A stretch of 64,000 bases of DNA from contig NZ_VUOH01000004.1 of the NCBI RefSeq assembly GCF_015390235.1, forward strand, positions 186,001-250,000, read 5' to 3'. The notes beneath the pieces are model-generated. The model searched no databases and was not told the origin of the DNA. It worked only from the letters and a program-made list of their open reading frames with translations. Position 1 is the stretch's first letter. Each line of letters opens with the position of its first letter. This DNA comes from Quadrisphaera sp. INWT6. GTDB taxonomy: Bacteria > Actinomycetota > Actinomycetes > Actinomycetales > Quadrisphaeraceae. Positions 8,259 through 15,769 of this stretch are shown here, in pieces. The translations under genes were made by a program, and so were the position numbers.

Positions 8259-9133
8259 CGCCCCAGCGCGCCGCGGCGCCGCCTCCGCACGTGCTGGCGG
8301 CCTTCGGCGTCGCAGGAGTGACCGCCACCGCCCTCCCCGGTGGTCAGGGGGCCAGCTGGCTGGCGCCGCCCCTCGTGCTCAAGCCGGTGGGCAGCGACCT
8401 CGAGGCCGAGGAGGTCACCTGGCTCGCCGAGGCGCTGCCCCGGCTGAGCGGCGCGCTCGCGGAGGAGGCCGGCGTCCGCCTGCCCGCTGACGTGCCCTCT
8501 GACGTGCCCGGCCCCGGGGGCCGCTGGGTCGTGGACGGCTGGCGCGCCCTGGCGTGGGTCGCCGGCGACCCCGGTCCCGCGGGTCGGTGGAGCGAGCTGT
8601 TCGCCGCCGCCCGGGCCTTCACGGATGCCGTCGCCCACCTGCCCAGGCCCCCGTTCCTGGAACGGCGGACCAACCCGTGGGCAGCGGCCGACCGCGCCGC
8701 CTGGGACGAGGCGACGCTGGTGGTCCACCCCGCACAGGAGCCGCTGGTGGAGCAGCTCCGGGCGCTCGCGCGGCGCGGCCCGTCGCGCGCCCGTCCGTCC
8801 CAGCTCGTCCACGGAGACCTGACCGGCAACGTGCTCTTCAGCGCCGGCCTGCCTCCGGCCGTGATCGACGTGTCCCCGTACTGGCGGCCGGCGGCGTACG
8901 CGGGCGCCGTGGTCGTCGCGGACGGCCTGCTCTGGTGGGACCAGGGCGCGACTCTCATCGGCACGGCCGGTGAGAGCGGACACGTCGACCTCGTGGCGCG
9001 GGCGCTGCTGTTCCGGCTGCTGACCGACGTCGAGCGGCTGCGGAGCGCCGAGGGAGCGGTGGCGCTGCCGGCCCACGAGGCCGCCCGGTACCGGCGAGCA
9101 GCGGACGTGCTCGCGACCCGCGGCGCTGGGTGA
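8255..9133 (+). CDS. TIGR02569 family protein (actinobacterial kinase-like fold)
   Basis: 292 residues. It matches the actinobacterium-specific TIGR02569 family in key segments: an N-terminal LAAFGVAG, GGQGASWLAPPLVLKPV, the late SQLVHGDLTGNVLFSAGLPPAVID core and SPYWRPAAYA. The HGDLTGNV and ID motifs are those of the APH/protein-kinase-like fold (catalytic loop and metal site), although the family has no known substrate. Start: GTG at 8255, sharing GTGA with the preceding small gene. The length is near normal for the family. Confidence 0.8.
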   Translation: MTPQRAAAPPPHVLAAFGVAGVTATALPGGQGASWLAPPLVLKPVGSDLEAEEVTWLAEALPRLSGALAEEAGVRLPADVPSDVPGPGGRWVVDGWRALAWVAGDPGPAGRWSELFAAARAFTDAVAHLPRPPFLERRTNPWAAADRAAWDEATLVVHPAQEPLVEQLRALARRGPSRARPSQLVHGDLTGNVLFSAGLPPAVIDVSPYWRPAAYAGAVVVADGLLWWDQGATLIGTAGESGHVDLVARALLFRLLTDVERLRSAEGAVALPAHEAARYRRAADVLATRGAG

Positions 9134-9305
9134 CGAGGTGACCGACCTGTGGGCGACGCTGCTCCCGCTCGCCGTCGTGGGCATCGCACCCCGCCTGCGG
9201 AGGCCGGCCCGCCTGTGATGCCTGCGTGAGCGACCGCCGCTGGCGCACCGCGAGCGCAGCGGTGACCTCGCTGTCGACCGGCAGTGCAGTGCTGACGGCG
9301 TGCGC

Positions 9306-9674
9306 TCAGGCGCGGTCGTGCAGGGTGATCTGGTAGCCGTCGGGGTCGGCGAAGGTGAAGGTGCGCCCGAAGGGACCGTCGAAGGGGGCGACCACCACGG
9401 TGTGCCCGTCGGCGGCGAGGGCGTCGTGGATGTCCTGCACGTCGGTGGCGTGCAGCCAGACCGCCGCACCGATGCCGGGCTGGGCGGCGGCGGACAGGTC
9501 CGTCCCCGGGGCGAGGTCGCGCACCGCGAAGGCGATGGGCGTCGTCTGGAAGACGACGGCGTGCGGGGGGCCGGCCGGTGATCGGACCAGGCCGAGGTAC
9601 CGCTCGTAGAAGGCCTGGGAGGCCTGGAGGTCGCGGACCTGCAGGGAGATGAAGTCGGGGCCGGTGACCGCCAC
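9306..9674 (-). CDS. VOC (glyoxalase/bleomycin-resistance fold) family protein
   Basis: 122 residues with the beta-alpha-beta-beta-beta repeat of the VOC superfamily: FISLQVRDLQASQAFYERYLGL opens the first module, AAVWLHATDV the second, and FADPDGYQITLHD closes it with the usual DPDG-N/Q motif. The potential metal ligands fall at the usual spots (Q in the first strand, E/Q near the end). Start: GTG at 9674 with GAGGAG. It is divergent from a MarR gene, with two matching operators between them, so it is the likely target of that repressor. It may be a dioxygenase, isomerase or binding protein. Confidence 0.8.
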   Translation of the reverse strand: MAVTGPDFISLQVRDLQASQAFYERYLGLVRSPAGPPHAVVFQTTPIAFAVRDLAPGTDLSAAAQPGIGAAVWLHATDVQDIHDALAADGHTVVVAPFDGPFGRTFTFADPDGYQITLHDRA

Positions 9675-9695
9675 GGGTGCTCCTCGGTGTCGTCT

Positions 9696-9740
9696 GTGTC
9701 AACTTCCTGACACGCTGACGCTATGTCAGGATGCTGACAT
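9696..9740. promoter_or_regulatory. Pair of MarR operators
   Basis: Two 18-bp inverted repeats of the same form occur between the divergent VOC and MarR genes. Site 1, 9696-9713, is GTGTCA-n6-TGACAC. Site 2, 9723-9740, is ATGTCAG-n4-CTGACAT. Both carry TGTCA-n6-TGACA, and their centres are 27 bp apart. Site 2 overlaps the MarR ATG at 9739, which fits autorepression. Site 1 is 22 bp upstream of the VOC start. Binding itself is inferred from position and symmetry. Confidence 0.7.
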
Positions 9741-10242
9741 GAGTCAAGGCGGCGCGATCGACCTGGACACCTCGGTGGCCTACCCGCTCAAGCAGGCCTC
9801 GGCGGCGCTGCGGTCGGCGATGGAGGAGGCGCTGCGTCCCCTGGGGATGAACGTCACCCGCTACTCCTGCCTGGAGCTGCTCTCCCAGCGGCCGGGGTCC
9901 TCGAACTCCGACCTCGCCCGCGGGGCCTTCGTCACGCGGCAGTCGATGAACGTGCTGCTGCAGGCGCTGGAGCAGGAGGGGCTCGTCCACCGGCCCGCGC
10001 ACGCGCCGGTGGGCAAGGTCCTGCCCGCGCAGTTGACCGACCTGGGGCGCGAGCACCTGGCGCGGGCGAGCGCCGCGGTGCGGGCGGTCGAGGTCAGGAT
10101 GCTGGCCGACCTGTCCCCGGCCGAGCAGGCGGCAGCGCTCCGCGCCCTGCAGGCGATGACCCGCGCGCTGCAGGACGGCGGCGAGCCGGCCGGTGGCTCA
10201 GCCGCGGAGCAGGACGGCGGTCTCGGGGAACGCCTCGGGTGA
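9739..10242 (+). CDS. MarR family transcriptional regulator
   Basis: 167 residues. Winged-helix layout: SVAYPLKQASAALRSAMEEAL (dimer helix), YSCLELLSQRPGSSNSDLARGAFVTRQSMNVLLQALEQEG (helix-turn-helix and recognition helix), then the wing with GKVLPAQLTDLGREHL. The C-terminal dimer helix is LSPAEQAAALRALQAM. Start: ATG at 9739, which lies inside the second operator. Likely represses itself and the divergent VOC gene, and is released by a small molecule. The 3' end overlaps the next gene on the other strand by 45 bp. Confidence 0.85.
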   Translation: MSQGGAIDLDTSVAYPLKQASAALRSAMEEALRPLGMNVTRYSCLELLSQRPGSSNSDLARGAFVTRQSMNVLLQALEQEGLVHRPAHAPVGKVLPAQLTDLGREHLARASAAVRAVEVRMLADLSPAEQAAALRALQAMTRALQDGGEPAGGSAAEQDGGLGERLG

Positions 10243-10992
10243 GCCGAAGCCGTGCTCGGCGAGCCAGGGGATGGCCGTGAGCGCCCGGTAGGACCACCAC
10301 GCGCGGACGACGTCGAGGTCCACCGCCCCGTACCCGGCCACGACGCGGGGCAGGTGCTCCGGGTGGCCGAGGGTCAGGACGGCGACGTCGAGGGCGGGGT
10401 CGCCCGGTCCGGCGGCGGACCAGTCGATGACGCCGGTGACCCGGTCGCCGTCGACGAAGACGTGGTCGGGCTGCAGGTCGCCGTGGGTGAAGCGGGGCGC
10501 GGACGGTCGGAGGGCCAGCTCCGCGCGCCGGCGGTTGCGCTCGACGACGTCGGCGGCGATGACGCCGTGAGCCAGGAGCCACGCGCAGGAGTCGTCGAGG
10601 CGCCGGCGGAGCGGCCCGGTCACCACCGGCGCGGTCGTGTCCGGCAGCGGGGTCCGGTGGATCGCGCGCAGGGCCGAGCCCGCAGCGGACCAGGCGGCGG
10701 GGCCGACGGGGGAGGGGTGGCCGAACGTCCCCAGGGCGGTGCCCGGCACGAGCTCGAGGGCGAGCACCGGGTGCTCGCGCCACAGGACGCGGGGGGTCGG
10801 GACGGTCACCGCGGCCATCGCCGCGACCTCGGCGTCGATGCCGGCGCGGTCGGAGTCGACCTTGAGGAAGACGTCACCGACCCGCAGCGTCGCCCGCGCC
10901 TGGTGGGCCACGAGGACCTCCACCTCCGGCAGCGCCCCGCCGCCGGTGCCGTCCTGCGCGCCGTCCTGCGCGCCGTCGTCCTGCACGCGCAC
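10198..10992 (-). CDS. APH-family phosphotransferase
   Basis: 264 residues. The N-lobe lysine strand is DVFLKVDS, followed by the acidic helix IDAEVAAMAAV and the hinge LALELVPGTALG. The C-lobe has PRFTHGDLQPDHVFVD (catalytic HGD and asparagine-equivalent) and GVIDWSAAGPGDPALDVAVL (DxD-type metal site). It therefore looks active, unlike the remnant at 406. The substrate could be an aminoglycoside, choline, a sugar or a protein. Start: GTG at 10992 or 10986, both weakly led. It follows the STAS gene by 13 bp on the same strand. Confidence 0.75.
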   Translation of the reverse strand: MRVQDDGAQDGAQDGTGGGALPEVEVLVAHQARATLRVGDVFLKVDSDRAGIDAEVAAMAAVTVPTPRVLWREHPVLALELVPGTALGTFGHPSPVGPAAWSAAGSALRAIHRTPLPDTTAPVVTGPLRRRLDDSCAWLLAHGVIAADVVERNRRRAELALRPSAPRFTHGDLQPDHVFVDGDRVTGVIDWSAAGPGDPALDVAVLTLGHPEHLPRVVAGYGAVDLDVVRAWWSYRALTAIPWLAEHGFGSPEAFPETAVLLRG

Positions 10993-11005
10993 AGCACACC
11001 ACTGC

Positions 11006-11485
11006 TCAGCGCGGGCGCTGCTCCGGGGCGCGGACGTCGAGGGCGTCGCTGAGGTGCTGGTGGACGGCGAAGAGCCGGTCCACCGCGGTCGTGGCCAGCA
11101 CGTGGCCGGGCTGCTCCTGCACGCAGCACAGCGCCATCGAGCGGCCATCGCGCTGCAGGCGGCGGTGCAGCGCGACCAGGGTGCCGACGCCGCTGGAGTC
11201 GATGAAGTCCACGCCCGCGAGGTCGACGACCACGAGGCGGGGGAGCTCCGCCCCCGGGTCGGGGGCGCGGTCGCTGCTGCTCGAGGTGCCGGCGTGCCAG
11301 GTGCCCACGGGTCCGTCGTCGGGGGTGAGCACCGCGGCCAGGTCGGCGGGCAGCTGGCCGCGCAGCTCCTGGACGCCGGCCCAGTCGAGGTCGCCGCTGA
11401 TGCTGAGGACCTGGATGCCGCCGTGGGCCCCTCGGTGCGACTCGACCCGCACCCTCACCTCGTCGGCCGCCTCGGTCCCGCTCAC
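11006..11485 (-). CDS. STAS-domain protein, anti-sigma factor antagonist-like
   Basis: 159 residues. It has the SpoIIAA/RsbV fold: IQVLSISGDLDWAG at the start, then LVVVDLAGVDFIDSSGVGTLVALHRRL with the conserved D-S-S-G phosphorylation site, and ALCCVQEQPGHVLATTAVDRLF at the end. Between the first helix and second strand there is an insertion of about 35 residues, rich in Gly, Ser, Thr and Pro, that simple antagonists lack. Start: GTG at 11485 with GGGGGT before it. Expected to bind an RsbW-type kinase such as the one at 26580, though the two are not linked. Confidence 0.75.
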   Translation of the reverse strand: MSGTEAADEVRVRVESHRGAHGGIQVLSISGDLDWAGVQELRGQLPADLAAVLTPDDGPVGTWHAGTSSSSDRAPDPGAELPRLVVVDLAGVDFIDSSGVGTLVALHRRLQRDGRSMALCCVQEQPGHVLATTAVDRLFAVHQHLSDALDVRAPEQRPR

Positions 11486-11616
11486 CGGTACCCCCTGTGT
11501 GGTCAGCGAGGAGGTGGTGCACCGCTCCGCTGCGGCACCCTCGGCTCTTACAGCGTAAGCCAGCCTGTCGGCGGCCGGTGACGACGGGGTGCGCACAGGC
11601 CGGGGCGGCCGCAGGG

Positions 11617-12342
11617 TCACCCGCCCCGGGCGGGTCCCGGACCGGGGCCCGTGAGCGGTCGCGTCGGCCACCTCGCCAGGTCGGCCTCCCACAGCGCCGG
11701 GTCGCGCGCCGGGGCGACCTCCCCCAGAACCTCCAGCGCCGTGATGCGCTCGATGCGGAAGCCGCGGACGGCCTCCCGCAGGCGGCACCACCCCGCCAGG
11801 AGCCATGCGTCACCGGCCCGCAGCAGCCCCGTCGTCTCGACGTCGCGCACGGTGGTGGAGCCGTCCTCGCCGAGGTAGGTGAGCCGGACCACGCGCCGGG
11901 AGGCGACGACGGCGGAGAGCGCCGCGGGCGGCACGGCGCCCTCCGCCGTCGGGACGGCGTCGATGACGCGCAGGCGCCCGAGCAGCTCCTGCACGGGAGC
12001 GCGGTGCGCCTCGTCCAGCACCGCGGCGATCTTGGCGTGCGCCCGGCGGGCGGCTCCCCGGTAGGGCGAGGAGTCCAGCAGCGCCAGGCCGGCGAGGACC
12101 GCCATCGACTCGGCGGCGGTCAGGTTGAGCGGCGGCAGGGAGTGCTGCCGCAGGACCGAGTACCCGCCGGCGGCGCCGCGGTCGGCGTAGAGGGGCACCC
12201 CCGCCTGCTGCAGCGAGGCGATGTCGCGCTCGACGGTCCGGGTGGAGACCTCGAAGTGGGCGGCGAGCCGCGCGGCCGACCAGGGCCGCTGCGCAGCGCG
12301 CAGGAGGTCCACGAGGGCGTAGTGGCGCTCGGCCCGCTTCAC
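11617..12342 (-). CDS. WYL-domain helix-turn-helix regulator (YafY/DeoR-like)
   Basis: 241 residues. The N-terminal winged HTH (RHYALVDLLRAAQRPWSAARLAAHFEVSTRTVERDIASL) is followed by the wing GGYSVLRQH. The C-terminal ligand-sensing WYL module covers VVRLTYLGEDG and WLLAGWCRLREAVRGFRIERI. Relatives bind DNA as dimers and respond to nucleotides or small ligands. It lies 11 bp downstream of the SnoaL-like gene, on the same strand. A perfect palindrome at 12790-12805 in the shared divergent promoter could be its site. Confidence 0.85.
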   Translation of the reverse strand: MKRAERHYALVDLLRAAQRPWSAARLAAHFEVSTRTVERDIASLQQAGVPLYADRGAAGGYSVLRQHSLPPLNLTAAESMAVLAGLALLDSSPYRGAARRAHAKIAAVLDEAHRAPVQELLGRLRVIDAVPTAEGAVPPAALSAVVASRRVVRLTYLGEDGSTTVRDVETTGLLRAGDAWLLAGWCRLREAVRGFRIERITALEVLGEVAPARDPALWEADLARWPTRPLTGPGPGPARGG

Positions 12343-12353
12343 GCCGCGCCCCC

Positions 12354-12740
12354 TCAGCTCCGCACGCTGCGCTGGCCGCCCACCGACCAGACCCGCGAGA
12401 CCCGGCCCGCGTCGTCGAAGTCGAACACGTCCACGCCCCCGGCGACCAGGCCGTCCGCCGCGACGTCCCACAGCAGCCGCCCGTGCCGACCGTCCAGGGC
12501 GTCGGCGACCCGGGTGAAGGTGGTGGTGGGGTTCTGCCCGCGCCACCAGCGCAGGTACGCGGCGAAGTCGTCAGCGGTGCGGATCTCGTCGGCGGGGGTC
12601 GAGCCGTCGGGTTCGGTCACGGCGAAGCGGATGCGGAAGTCCGCGGCGCAGAGCTGGCGGGCGAGCTCGCCGTCGGAGTTCCACATGGTCAGCCACAGGT
12701 CGAGCGCACGGCGGGCGCTGCCGGTCGAGTCCTCGGTCAT
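12354..12740 (-). CDS. SnoaL/NTF2-like protein
   Basis: 128 residues with the cone-shaped alpha+beta pattern: an N-terminal helix ALDLWLTMWNSDGELARQL, the pocket strand FRIRFAVTEPDG, helix FAAYLRWWRGQNP, and the final strands RLLWDVAADGLVAGGVDVFDFDDAGRVSRVW. Such proteins are small-molecule isomerases, hydrolases or carriers. No catalytic residue set could be confirmed. Start: ATG at 12740, led by GGTGGAGG. It is the first gene of a two-gene unit with the WYL regulator. Confidence 0.65.
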   Translation of the reverse strand: MTEDSTGSARRALDLWLTMWNSDGELARQLCAADFRIRFAVTEPDGSTPADEIRTADDFAAYLRWWRGQNPTTTFTRVADALDGRHGRLLWDVAADGLVAGGVDVFDFDDAGRVSRVWSVGGQRSVRS

Positions 12741-12789
12741 GCCTCCACCCTCGGGGCGCCCGGCGACAACGGGGTGTCGGAGTTCCTGT

Positions 12790-12805
12790 CACTACAGGTG
12801 TAGTG
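12790..12805. promoter_or_regulatory. Perfect 16-bp palindrome, likely operator
   Basis: CACTAC-AGGT-GTAGTG, inside the divergent promoter region of the SnoaL-WYL unit and the DUF3995-TetR unit, 8 bp before the GTG at 12813. It contains the TACA-n2-TGTA core known from CopY/BlaI-type operators, but no such repressor is encoded here. The WYL or TetR protein is the nearer candidate. Confidence 0.5.
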
Positions 12806-12812
12806 TCGACTC

Positions 12813-13262
12813 GTGATCAACCACCGAGGAGCCGGCCACCCGCTCGTCCCCGCAGCTCGCCTGGGCGCTGCCTCGAGCCTGGCCGCCCTCGGCCTGCTCC
12901 ACGCCGCCTGGGCCCTCGGCAGCAGCTGGCCCGCGCCCTCCCAGCAGGCCCTGGCCGATGCCGTCGTCGGGGCCCAGGCAGCACCGGCACGGCTGCCGAC
13001 GGCGGTGGTCGCGGTGGGGCTGCTCACCTCGGCGGCCGTGGTCTCCGGCGCGGTGGGCGGCACCCGCCTGGGGCGCGGGGCCGCCGCCGCGCTCAGCGCC
13101 GCCTTCGTGGCCCGCGCCGCTCTCGGGGGGCAGGGGGCGGCCCGGATGATCACCTCGGCCGCCCCGTCACCCCGCTTCCAGGCCCTGGACCGCCGCCTCT
13201 ACCGCCCGCTGTGCGCGGCGATCGGCGCCGCGCTGCTCGTCTCGACCGCCGGGGAGGGGTGA
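12813..13262 (+). CDS. DUF3995 family membrane protein
   Basis: 149 residues with four hydrophobic segments. The family pattern is visible: LGLLHAAWALGSSWP in the first helix, a loop with VVGAQAAPARLP, then VAVGLLTSAAV, a third helix around GRGAAAALSAAFVARAAL, and FQALDRRLYRPLCAAIGAALL at the end (the conserved Y-x-P-L-C). Function of the family is unknown. Start: GTG at 12813, just after the palindrome. The next gene begins inside its stop codon. Confidence 0.75.
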   Translation: MINHRGAGHPLVPAARLGAASSLAALGLLHAAWALGSSWPAPSQQALADAVVGAQAAPARLPTAVVAVGLLTSAAVVSGAVGGTRLGRGAAAALSAAFVARAALGGQGAARMITSAAPSPRFQALDRRLYRPLCAAIGAALLVSTAGEG

Positions 13263-13810
13263 CGGCGCCCTCGTACCCTCACGGGGTGCCGGACCGCGCG
13301 ACGCAGCTCACCGACGCCGCCGTCCGCGTGCTGGCGGACGGGGGCTCCCGCGCCCTGACGCACCGCGCCGTCGACGCGGCCGCCGACCTGCCCGCCGGCT
13401 CCACCTCGAACGTGTTCCGCACGCGCCGTGCGCTGGTGACGGCCGTGGTCGACGCCGTCCTGCAGCGCGACCTCCAGCGCCTGCGCGCCCTGGACGCCCA
13501 GGGCCCGCGCACCCCAGGAGCGGTCGCGGCCGCCTTCGTGACGGCGACCCTGGAGGAGGCGCGCCTCGACGTCCTCGCCCGTGCGGCCCTCGCGCTCGAC
13601 CCCGACGGCGAGGAGCTGCGGAGGGCGCGCGACCGCTTCCTCCTCGGCGGCGACGACGCCGCGGGTGGCGTCGACCCGGCGGTCCGCCGCCTGGTGGTCG
13701 TGCTGGTCGACGGGCTGCTCCTCGACTCCGCCCTGCACGGGGCCCACCACGACCCCGCCGTCGTCGCGCTCGCCGTCGACGGCGTGCTCGCCGGCGCGGC
13801 GCCGCGCTGA
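13259..13810 (+). CDS. TetR-type transcriptional regulator
   Basis: About 183 residues. The N-terminal HTH is seen in RATQLTDAAVRVLADGGSRALTHRAVDAAADLPAGSTSNVFRTRRALVTAVVDAV, the standard TetR layout with the recognition helix at GSTSNVF. The ligand domain is short and helical. GTG at 13259 overlaps the DUF3995 stop (GTGA) and has GGGGAGG just before. GTG at 13286 is the alternative, giving 174 residues. It probably controls its own unit. Confidence 0.75.
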   Translation: MTAPSYPHGVPDRATQLTDAAVRVLADGGSRALTHRAVDAAADLPAGSTSNVFRTRRALVTAVVDAVLQRDLQRLRALDAQGPRTPGAVAAAFVTATLEEARLDVLARAALALDPDGEELRRARDRFLLGGDDAAGGVDPAVRRLVVVLVDGLLLDSALHGAHHDPAVVALAVDGVLAGAAPR

Positions 13811-14003
13811 CCCGCGGGGCGCCGATCCTCTCCGGCAGGTCGGCGGAACGGTCTCGTCCTCGATGCGCTGGGCGGTCGCGGCGTCGTCGTCGCCAGTGCC
13901 GCCACGGCTCGCCGCCACGACCGTGAGGCGCACCCACCGCTGCTCCCGCTGCAGCTCCGCCACGGGCGGGAGCTCGTCAGCCCCGTGCTCCGCCGTGACG
14001 GCG

Positions 14004-14699
14004 TCAGCCCCACCGCGGGCCGGCGACCCGGTCGAGGTCGAGCTCTCCCTCGAGCACGGTGCGGGCCACCTCGTGGATGGTGGAGCCGGCCGAGAACGCG
14101 AAGGCGCGCAGCCGGGCCAGGGCCTCGTCCGCGCGCGTCCCGAGGCGCTCGGCCAGCATCCCCAGGACCACCGACACCTCGTCACCGGAGGTGGCGCCCA
14201 CGTCCCCGGCCTCGCGGAACAGGTCACCGCTGGCCGAGCGGTGGACGACCACCGCCGCCAGGAGGTCGGCGAGCGCCGTCAGCAGACCCACCTGGGGCTC
14301 GGTGAAGGGCACCACGGCGTCGCGGGCGACGGCGAGGACGCCCACCACCCCACCGGCTCTGCGTCCGACGAGCGGGAGGACCGCGAGGCTGTGCACCGGG
14401 AAGGCCTCCGGGGTGGCCGCCCGCAGCACCGGCCACAGCCACGACGCGGCGCGCAGGTCGTCGAGCAGCACCGCCGCCCCCGTGGTGAGGACGTCGGCGC
14501 CGGGACCCTCCGCCAGGCTCTGCTGGAGGTCTCCCCAGTGCGCCAGCACCGGGTCGGAGCCCGTCAGCGGCAGGCGGTGGTCCAACCCGTCGGTGGCGAT
14601 GACGGCGACCCGGTCCCACCCCACCGCACCGCGCACCGCTGAGCACACCAGCAGCTCGGGTCCGGGCGGCGCCGCGCGCCCGCCGGCCGGCGCGGTCAC
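14004..14699 (-). CDS. GAF domain protein with ANTAR-like C-terminus
   Basis: 231 residues. A GAF-type sensor covers about 10-150 (GWDRVAVIATDGLDHRLPL, VHSLAVLPLVGRRAGGVVGVLAV, FTEPQVGLLTALADLLAA). The last 60 residues (VVLGMLAERLGTRADEALARLRAFAFSAGSTIHEVARTVL) form a three-helix bundle of ANTAR type, which binds paired RNA hexaloops and antiterminates. Start: GTG at 14699, overlapping the stop of the upstream GAF-ANTAR gene by 4 bases, so the two are made together and may form a heterodimer. Confidence 0.7.
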   Translation of the reverse strand: MTAPAGGRAAPPGPELLVCSAVRGAVGWDRVAVIATDGLDHRLPLTGSDPVLAHWGDLQQSLAEGPGADVLTTGAAVLLDDLRAASWLWPVLRAATPEAFPVHSLAVLPLVGRRAGGVVGVLAVARDAVVPFTEPQVGLLTALADLLAAVVVHRSASGDLFREAGDVGATSGDEVSVVLGMLAERLGTRADEALARLRAFAFSAGSTIHEVARTVLEGELDLDRVAGPRWG

Positions 14700-15475
14700 C
14701 GCGGGCCCGGCGGTGGCGCCTCGCTCTGGTGCCGGCGAGCTGCTGACCGCCGCGCGGGCAGCTCACCGGTGTCCGCGAGGTCGGCGGCGATGTCGACGAC
14801 CTTGCGGTTGAGGTCCTGGCTGAGCTGGGAGAGCGCCGCGAAGGCCTGGTCGGCGGACAGCTTGTGCCGCTCCATGAGGATGCCCTTGGCCTGGCCGATG
14901 AGGTCGCGGTGGAGCAGGCCGCGCTGCGTGTGCTCCAGCTGGCGGGCGTCCGCGAGCGCGACGGCGGTGTGGGCGGCCAGCAGCAGCCCCACGTGCTCGG
15001 AGGCGTCGGTGAACGCCGCCGGCTCGGTGCCGAGGAGGTTCAGCGCCCCCAGGTCGTCGCCCTCGACGAAGAGCTGCAGGCACAGCACCGACGCCATCCC
15101 GACCTCGTCGGCGCGCGCCGCGAGGAGCGGCCAGCGCGTCTCGGCGGCGAGGTCGTCCACGCGGGTGCTGCGGTGGACGAACGCCGCGTCCAGGCAGGGA
15201 CCCTGTCCGAGCTCGGTCTGCAGGTCGTCCAGGTGCCGGGCGGCGGGGGAGGTGGCGGCCGCGCAGGTGATCGTGCGGCGCCTGCGGACCAGCGAGATGG
15301 CGCCGGCCTGTGCGCCGGGCACCAGAGCCACGGCCATCGTCACCGCCCGGTCGAGCACGGCCTCGGGCGAGGTGGAGGTCTGCAGGGTGCGGGCCAGGTG
15401 GGCCAGCTCCCACGCCAGCGCGGCGGGGTCACCACCGGCGCCGGTGTGCGGGGTGCCGAGGGCTTCGACATCCAT
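14696..15475 (-). CDS. GAF-ANTAR domain protein
   Basis: 259 residues. The GAF domain spans about 25-175 (VLDRAVTMAVALVPGAQAGAISLV, ELGQGPCLDAAF, MASVLCLQLFVEGDDLGALNLLG). The ANTAR domain follows (LIGQAKGILMERHKLSADQAFAALSQLSQDLNRKVVDIAADL), with the typical AKG-x-LM motif. Such proteins are RNA-binding antitermination regulators. The tail is basic and proline-rich. Start: ATG at 15475. It is divergent from the kinase gene, with about 294 bp between them that show no clear gene. Confidence 0.85.
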   Translation of the reverse strand: MDVEALGTPHTGAGGDPAALAWELAHLARTLQTSTSPEAVLDRAVTMAVALVPGAQAGAISLVRRRRTITCAAATSPAARHLDDLQTELGQGPCLDAAFVHRSTRVDDLAAETRWPLLAARADEVGMASVLCLQLFVEGDDLGALNLLGTEPAAFTDASEHVGLLLAAHTAVALADARQLEHTQRGLLHRDLIGQAKGILMERHKLSADQAFAALSQLSQDLNRKVVDIAADLADTGELPARRSAARRHQSEAPPPGPR

Positions 15476-15769
15476 GGGGACGTCCTTCGGTCAGCGGCCA
15501 CCGCAGCTGCGACGTCGACAGCGAGCCCGTGGCCGTGCGTGGCCGGTTCATCGACCTCCGTCGACGGTAGTCCGCGGACGCGCGACGCGCTCGCACCGCG
15601 GTGTCGGGTGGCGGCCCCGCCCCTCTGCTCCTCGCGCGCCCCGCTCGGTGCAGGGCGATCGACTGGCCGATCGGCCGCCGCTCGGTAGGTTTCAACAGCC
15701 CTCGAGTCCAGCGCCACGAGCTGCGCGCCCTGGTCATCACCGAGCGGTGGCGTCGACAGGGAGGTGGGC

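Noticed and set aside
13811..14003. Minus-strand reading frame with a natural-looking stretch (LQREQRWVRLTVVAASRGG)
   Set aside because: No start or ribosome site; the frame runs through the TetR gene on the other strand. Only a short part looks coding, so not annotated.
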